Below, piece after piece: positions 60,298-64,000 of a stretch of DNA of 64,000 nucleotides; position 1 is the stretch's first letter; each line of letters opens with the position of its first letter. The stretch is taken from positions 3,365 to 67,364 of the forward strand of contig NZ_LGDD01000298.1 of NCBI RefSeq assembly GCF_001279695.1, read 5' to 3'. Under the pieces are notes generated by a model, which searched no databases, was not told the DNA's origin, and saw nothing but the letters and a program-made list of their open reading frames with translations. A program made the position numbers and the translations under genes. Origin of the DNA: Streptomyces sp. WM6378. GTDB lineage: Bacteria > Actinomycetota > Actinomycetes > Streptomycetales > Streptomycetaceae.

Positions 60298-60963
60298 ATG
60301 GACGACCAACAGATCGTGACGCTCCACGGGGAGCGGGCGCTCATCGACCGGGCCGGGCATCTGTTCGCGGGGGCGCGGCACGAGTTCCTGGTGGCCGCCG
60401 CCGACCCGGGGACCTGGTCGAACGGGGTACGCACCGCCTTCGCCGCCGGGCTGCGCCCCGCCACGGAGCCCGGCGGGGTCGCCCTGCGCAAGCTCTACAC
60501 CCCGCAGGCCCTGCCCGACGCCCGGGCCGAGCGGCGGCTCACCAGGATGGCCGCCGGCGGGGCGCACATCCGGATCTGCTCGGCGCCGCTCGCCCAGGAG
60601 ACCATCGTCCTGGACCGGCGCATCGCGATCCTCGCGAGTGCCCCCGGCTGCGGTACGCGCACGTACACGGTGATCCGTACGCCCGACGTCGTCGCAGGGC
60701 TCAGGTCGCTGATCCATGCCGCCTGGGAGTCGTCCCCGGACCTCGACGACCACCTGCGCCGACGGCCCGCGGAGCTGGACGCGGAGGCGCGGCGGATCCT
60801 GCGGATGCTGGGCGGCGGGCACACCGACGAGTCGGCTGCGCGCCTGCTCGGGATGTCGCTGCGTACGTATCGCAGGCGGGTCGCCGAGCTGATGGCCGCA
60901 CTTGGGGCCACCTCCCGGTTCCAGGCGGGGCTGCGGGCGCGTGAGCTGGAGGAGCGGTTCTGA
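60298..60963 (+). CDS. LuxR-type HTH regulator with TrmB/PLD-like sensor
   Basis: 221 residues from ATG (MDDQQIVTLHGERALIDRA...). The N-terminal 145 residues have the alpha/beta pattern of the TrmB-effector or phospholipase-D-like domain (GARHEFLVAAADPGTW, GGAHIRICSAPLAQETIVLDRRIAILAS). The C-terminal 65 residues are a LuxR helix-turn-helix: LDAEARRILRMLGGGHTDESAARLLGMSLRTYRRRVAELMAALGATSRFQAGLRARE. This class is frequent in Streptomyces as orphan regulators. The ligand is unknown. The next gene downstream, on the same strand, has a dyad operator candidate. Confidence 0.85.
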   Translation: MDDQQIVTLHGERALIDRAGHLFAGARHEFLVAAADPGTWSNGVRTAFAAGLRPATEPGGVALRKLYTPQALPDARAERRLTRMAAGGAHIRICSAPLAQETIVLDRRIAILASAPGCGTRTYTVIRTPDVVAGLRSLIHAAWESSPDLDDHLRRRPAELDAEARRILRMLGGGHTDESAARLLGMSLRTYRRRVAELMAALGATSRFQAGLRARELEERF

Positions 60964-60989
60964 CCGCAGCGGCCCCGGCCGACTTCGCG

Positions 60990-61009
60990 TTTGCACGCCC
61001 CGATGCAAA
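60990..61009. promoter_or_regulatory. Dyad operator candidate TTTGCA-N8-TGCAAA
   Basis: A perfect 6+8+6 inverted repeat, 28 bp before the start of the sulfite-oxidase-fold gene and 27 bp after the LuxR-type regulator's stop. The spacing suits a dimeric regulator; the neighbouring LuxR-type protein is the obvious candidate but this is inference. Confidence 0.4.
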
Positions 61010-61037
61010 ACAGCATGTGCGAGCCATAATCTCGTAC

Positions 61038-61553
61038 ATGACTCATAAACGCGTGGCGGATCGGCACATGGCGGTGGTGGGTGCGGTCGACCGGCCGGTC
61101 CGGCTGAGCGTGGCCGAGCTGCGTGAGCGGTGGGCACAGCGGACGGCGGCGGTCACCTTCGACTGCGCGACCAGCGGCCCGCGTGCCCACACCTTCACGG
61201 GCCCGCTGCTGCGCGAGGTGATCACGGCGGCGGGGCCCGGGTTCAATCCGGCCCGCCGCAAGGACCGGTCCCGCTTCCTCCTGGAGGTCACCGGCGAGGA
61301 CGGGCACGCCACGGTGCTGTCCTGGGCCGAGATCGACGAGGACTTCGGCGACTCTCCGGTGCTGCTCGCCACCGCCCTCGACGGGGTCCAACTGGACGCC
61401 CTGGGCGCGCAGTTGGTGGTTCCGTCCGACCGGTGCGGGGCGCGCTACATCAGCGGGATCACTCAGATCCGGCTGCGTGCGTGCGGCGGCGCGGGCGAGG
61501 AGGCCGATCAGCTCGCGTACGGCGAGGGCGGGGCGATCGGCAGGCCCGTGTAG
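61038..61553 (+). CDS. Small molybdopterin-oxidoreductase-fold protein
   Basis: 171 residues from ATG (MTHKRVADRHMAVVGAVDRP...). The sequence follows the sulfite-oxidase-type molybdopterin domain: TFDCATSGPRAHTFTGPLLREVITAAG, RFLLEVTGEDGHATVLSWAEID, SPVLLATALDGVQLDALGAQLVVPSDRCGARYISGITQIRL. The first Cys (FDCAT) is near the position where the Mo ligand Cys is expected, but the domain is short and no cofactor gene is near, so a catalytic role is open. No signal peptide. Its 3' end overlaps pobA by 46 bp in convergent orientation. Confidence 0.75.
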   Translation: MTHKRVADRHMAVVGAVDRPVRLSVAELRERWAQRTAAVTFDCATSGPRAHTFTGPLLREVITAAGPGFNPARRKDRSRFLLEVTGEDGHATVLSWAEIDEDFGDSPVLLATALDGVQLDALGAQLVVPSDRCGARYISGITQIRLRACGGAGEEADQLAYGEGGAIGRPV

Positions 61554-62854
61554 TTCTCGGCGAGCTCGGCGGCCGCGTGCCGCGAGTGGGCGATGCGGTC
61601 GAGCTGGGACAGCTGGAGCCGGGTCTCGAACGCGGAGTGCGCCGGGTCCGCGTGGAGCAGCTCGGTCATGGTGTACGAGAAGTGCTCGGCGCGCCAGACC
61701 CGGCGCAGGCACGTCTCGGAGTAGGCGTCGAGGAGCTCCGTCGAGCCGGTGACGTGCCGCTGGACCAGCGCGCGGGCCAGCACGACGACGTCGGCCACGG
61801 CGAGGTTCAGGCCCTTGGCGCCGGTCGGCGGCACGATGTGCGCCGCGTCCCCGGCCAGCAGGAGCCGCCCGTACCGCATGGGCTCCATGACCCAACTCCG
61901 CATGGGGAGAACGGACTTGGCGACGACGGTACCGCGTTCCAGTTTCCAGGCCGGGTCGGCGTCGGTCGCCAGGCGTGAGTCGAGCTCGTCCCAGATGCGG
62001 ACGTCCGGCCAGTCGGCGGGGTCGGTGCCGTTGGGGACCTGGAGGTAGAGCCGGCTGACGGTGGGCGAGCGCATGCTGGCGAGCGCGAAGCCCCGCGAGG
62101 AGTGGGCGTAGATCAACTCGTCGTACGTGGGCGGGGCTTGGGCGAGGATGCCCAGCCAGGAGTAGGGGTAGGTGCGCTCGTACGTTCTGCGGAGCTCGGC
62201 CGGAACCGCGTCTCGGGCGATGCCGTGGAAGCCGTCGCAGCCGACTATGTAGTCGCAGGTGAGGGTGGCGGGCCTGCGGTCGGGGTGGCGGCGGTAGTGG
62301 ATGGTGGGCGATTCGGTGCTGGTGCGGGTGCTGGCGCCGGTCGCGGCGGCGGTCGCGGTCGCGGTGCCGGTCGCCGTGCCAGCAGCCGCGCCAGTAGCGG
62401 TGGCGGTCGCGGTGGCAGTGGCGTTCGTGTCGCGAACGCCTTCGATTCCCGTCACCTCCGAATCGAAGAGCAGCGGGGCACCGGCTGCCAGCTGCTGGGC
62501 CACCAGGTCCTTCACCATCTCGGTCTGCGCGTAGACCATCACTCGGCGGCCGCCGGTGAGGGACGGGAAGTCGATGCGGTGGGAGCGGCGGTCGTGGCGG
62601 AGCTCGATGCCGTCGTGGGGCAGCCCCTCGCGGTCCATGCGCTCGCCCGCGCCCGCGGCCCGTAGCACGTCGACGGTGGCCTGTTCGAGGATGCCGGCGC
62701 GCTGACGTTGCTCGATGTACGCGCGGTCGCGGCTCTCCAGGACGACGCAGTCGATTCCGGCGTTGTGCAGGAGGCGGGCCAGGAGGAGTCCGGCGGGGCC
62801 CGCGCCGATGATGCCGATGGTGGTGTGGGTGGGAGTGGGGGCGCTGGGGGGCAT
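61508..62854 (-). CDS. pobA: 4-hydroxybenzoate 3-monooxygenase with Thr/Ala insert
   Basis: 448 residues from ATG with AAGGA nine bases upstream, starting just after the pcaL stop. FAD-binding GIIGAGPAGLLLARLLHNAG, DG-type motif CDYIVGCDGFHGIARDAVP, and ribityl-binding GRLLLAGDAAHIVPPTGAKG. These are PobA features; the enzyme turns 4-hydroxybenzoate into protocatechuate using NAD(P)H and O2. About residues 140-185 contain a repeat of Thr/Ala/Gly (ATATATGAAAG...) from (GCCACC)n-like DNA, which enlarges the usual 390-400-residue enzyme. The insertion falls between FAD-domain strands. Same-strand neighbour of pcaL, feeding protocatechuate into the beta-ketoadipate pathway. Confidence 0.93.
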   Translation of the reverse strand: MPPSAPTPTHTTIGIIGAGPAGLLLARLLHNAGIDCVVLESRDRAYIEQRQRAGILEQATVDVLRAAGAGERMDREGLPHDGIELRHDRRSHRIDFPSLTGGRRVMVYAQTEMVKDLVAQQLAAGAPLLFDSEVTGIEGVRDTNATATATATATGAAAGTATGTATATAAATGASTRTSTESPTIHYRRHPDRRPATLTCDYIVGCDGFHGIARDAVPAELRRTYERTYPYSWLGILAQAPPTYDELIYAHSSRGFALASMRSPTVSRLYLQVPNGTDPADWPDVRIWDELDSRLATDADPAWKLERGTVVAKSVLPMRSWVMEPMRYGRLLLAGDAAHIVPPTGAKGLNLAVADVVVLARALVQRHVTGSTELLDAYSETCLRRVWRAEHFSYTMTELLHADPAHSAFETRLQLSQLDRIAHSRHAAAELAENYTGLPIAPPSPYAS

Positions 62855-62855
62855 T

Positions 62856-64000
62856 TCAGCTGTCCTTCTCGTCGGCGTCGGCCGCGTACTCGTTGATCGC
62901 CCGTTCCGCGACGGCGAAAGCGGAGTTGGCGGCGGGGACGGAGCAGTACACGGCGCACTGGAGCAGCACTTCGCCGATCTCGGTGGGGCTCAGGCCGTTG
63001 CGCAGGGCGCCCCGTACGTGCAGCGCCAGCTCGTCCTTGTGGCCGCCCGCGACGAGTGCGGTGAGCGTGATGGCGCTGCGGGTGCGCCGGTCCAGGGTGC
63101 CGCCGCCCCAGATCTCGCCCCAGGCGTAGCGGGTGATGAAGTCCTGGAAGCGGGCGGTGAAGGGGGTGGTGCGGGCTGTTGCTCGGTCTACGTGGGCGTT
63201 TCCCAGGACCGAGCGGCGGGTGGCTTCGCCGACTCGTCTGAGCGGGTCGGGGTGGGTACGGGGTCCGGTGGCGGTGCGGATGCCGGTGCCGGCGAAATGG
63301 CTGAGCAGGGCGTCGGTCACTGCCTCGGGCTGCTCCAGGTTGGCCAAGTGGGCGGCTCGGGGGAGTTCGAGGAGCTGGGCATTCCCGATGCCGTCGGCTA
63401 GTTCGCGGGCGTGGGAGGGCGGGGTGGCTACGTCGTTCCGGCCCGCGATCACCAGGGTGGGGGCGGTGATGCGGGCCAGTTCCGGGCGCAGGTCGAGCCC
63501 GGCGAGGATCTCGCAGCAGGTGGCGTACGACTCGGGGTCCACGCGGTGGTGGTCGGCGAGGAGGTGCTCCGGGGCGTCGAACGCGGGGCTGAACCAGCGG
63601 TTCGGCGCGCTGTCGGCGACCTCGCCGATTCCCTTGGTGCGTACGGTGTCCGCCCTCTCCCGCCAGGGTTCGGGCGGGCCGAAGTGGGCGGAGGTGCAGA
63701 GGAGTGCGAGGGATTCGACTCGGTCGGGGTGGTGGGCGGCCAGCCAGGTGCCGATGGCTCCGCCCAGGGAGATTCCGGCATAGCTGAAGGTGTCTATGCG
63801 GAGCTCTTCGAGGAGGCCCAGGAGGGGAGCGGCCAGGGTTTCGAGGGTGGGCCGCGGCGGGGGTGGGTCCCATGCGGGGGAGTTGCCGTGGCCAGGTAGG
63901 CCCCAGCGGAGGATGTTGAAGTGTGCGGCCAGTGCGGGGAGTTGGGGCTCCCAGAGGGCCGGGGTGGCGCCCAGGGAGGGGGCCAGTACGAGTGTGGGGG
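62856..64000 (-). CDS. pcaL: PcaL: beta-ketoadipate enol-lactone hydrolase / 4-carboxymuconolactone decarboxylase fusion (5' end beyond window)
   Basis: 380 residues visible; the frame is open to the right edge. First domain: alpha/beta-hydrolase PcaD with GLPGHGNSPAWD and nucleophile elbow FSYAGISLGGAIGTWLAAHHP, then the acid region TLVIAGRNDVATPP and the His region RAAHLANLEQPEAV. Second domain: PcaC, carboxymuconolactone decarboxylase, FQDFITRYAWGEIWGGGTLD..RSAITLTALVAGGHKDELALHVRGALRNGLSPTEIGEVLLQCAVYCSVP, with the conserved Cys and His. The fused form is known as PcaL in Streptomyces and Rhodococcus. It catalyses two steps of protocatechuate breakdown. Only about the first 10-30 residues are missing. 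Confidence 0.93.
   Translation of the reverse strand, partial: PTLVLAPSLGATPALWEPQLPALAAHFNILRWGLPGHGNSPAWDPPPPRPTLETLAAPLLGLLEELRIDTFSYAGISLGGAIGTWLAAHHPDRVESLALLCTSAHFGPPEPWRERADTVRTKGIGEVADSAPNRWFSPAFDAPEHLLADHHRVDPESYATCCEILAGLDLRPELARITAPTLVIAGRNDVATPPSHARELADGIGNAQLLELPRAAHLANLEQPEAVTDALLSHFAGTGIRTATGPRTHPDPLRRVGEATRRSVLGNAHVDRATARTTPFTARFQDFITRYAWGEIWGGGTLDRRTRSAITLTALVAGGHKDELALHVRGALRNGLSPTEIGEVLLQCAVYCSVPAANSAFAVAERAINEYAADADEKDS

Overview
The window is high-GC actinobacterial DNA with strong G/C third-position bias, frequent GTG/TTG starts and several genes diagnostic of Streptomyces: bldG with its anti-sigma partner, wblA, a topoisomerase I with a lysine-repeat tail, and a dTMP kinase carrying a membrane-transporter half. 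It reads as chromosomal core of a Streptomyces for about 51.5 kb, followed by about 12.5 kb of accessory DNA that begins at a tRNA-Pro gene.

Core, left to right. Positions 295-10066 (minus strand) hold tmk, topA, a small membrane protein, a frameshifted hypothetical gene, an N6-type methyltransferase and a lipoprotein. Positions 10235-13796 (minus) hold a proton-pumping pyrophosphatase, then the bldG/anti-sigma-factor developmental switch. A divergent MrfA-like DNA-repair helicase (13876-16353) converges on a translationally coupled Tad/Flp-type secretion operon on the minus strand (ssd, tadA, tadB, tadC, Flp-like pilin, two TadE/G-like pseudopilins; 16295-21449). Then come a HAD phosphatase, a Fic-like protein with a decayed motif, a CooC/MinD-type ATPase, a secreted polysaccharide-deacetylase-like lipoprotein and a SulP/carbonic-anhydrase fusion. 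Next are acetyl-CoA synthetase, NhaA, a DUF1469-type membrane protein with an epoxide hydrolase, a GH4 glycosidase, the MarP-type membrane protease, a Nudix hydrolase, endonuclease III and Crp. The core ends with a nucleotidyltransferase, a metallo-beta-lactamase-fold hydrolase, a second Nudix protein, RidA, DUF4177, two Get3/ArsA-like ATPases, WblA, a class A penicillin-binding protein, a GatB/YqeY-domain protein and a membrane-anchored phosphoesterase. From memory, this order is largely that of M. tuberculosis topA...Rv3654c-Rv3661, acs, Rv3669, ephE, marP, Nudix, nth, crp, Rv3677c-Rv3680, whiB4, ponA2, so it is an old conserved actinobacterial block with a few lineage insertions.

Accessory part. 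After tRNA-Pro(CGG), the type of gene used as attachment site by pSAM2, there is about 0.5 kb of gene debris. It is followed by a two-component system with an ABC exporter operon, a rearranged MocR-type regulator remnant, and a protein that joins the LQRTAGNAAV motif of contractile-injection-system cargo to a domain with the CD38/ADP-ribosyl-cyclase active-site pattern. A GNAT acetyltransferase, a LuxR-type regulator, a small sulfite-oxidase-fold protein and a beta-ketoadipate pair (pobA, pcaL) running off the right edge complete the window.

How it fits together: the core combines DNA topology and repair (TopA, helicase, Nth), developmental regulation (BldG, WblA, Crp), envelope functions (MarP, PBP, Tad operon, deacetylase) and acetate/pH/CO2 physiology (Acs, NhaA, SulP-CA, H+-PPase). 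Regulatory candidates read from the DNA are a DasR-like operator before acsA, a Crp-like box before crp, a TTA (bldA-dependent) second-row codon in the last Tad gene, and many clear hairpin terminators.
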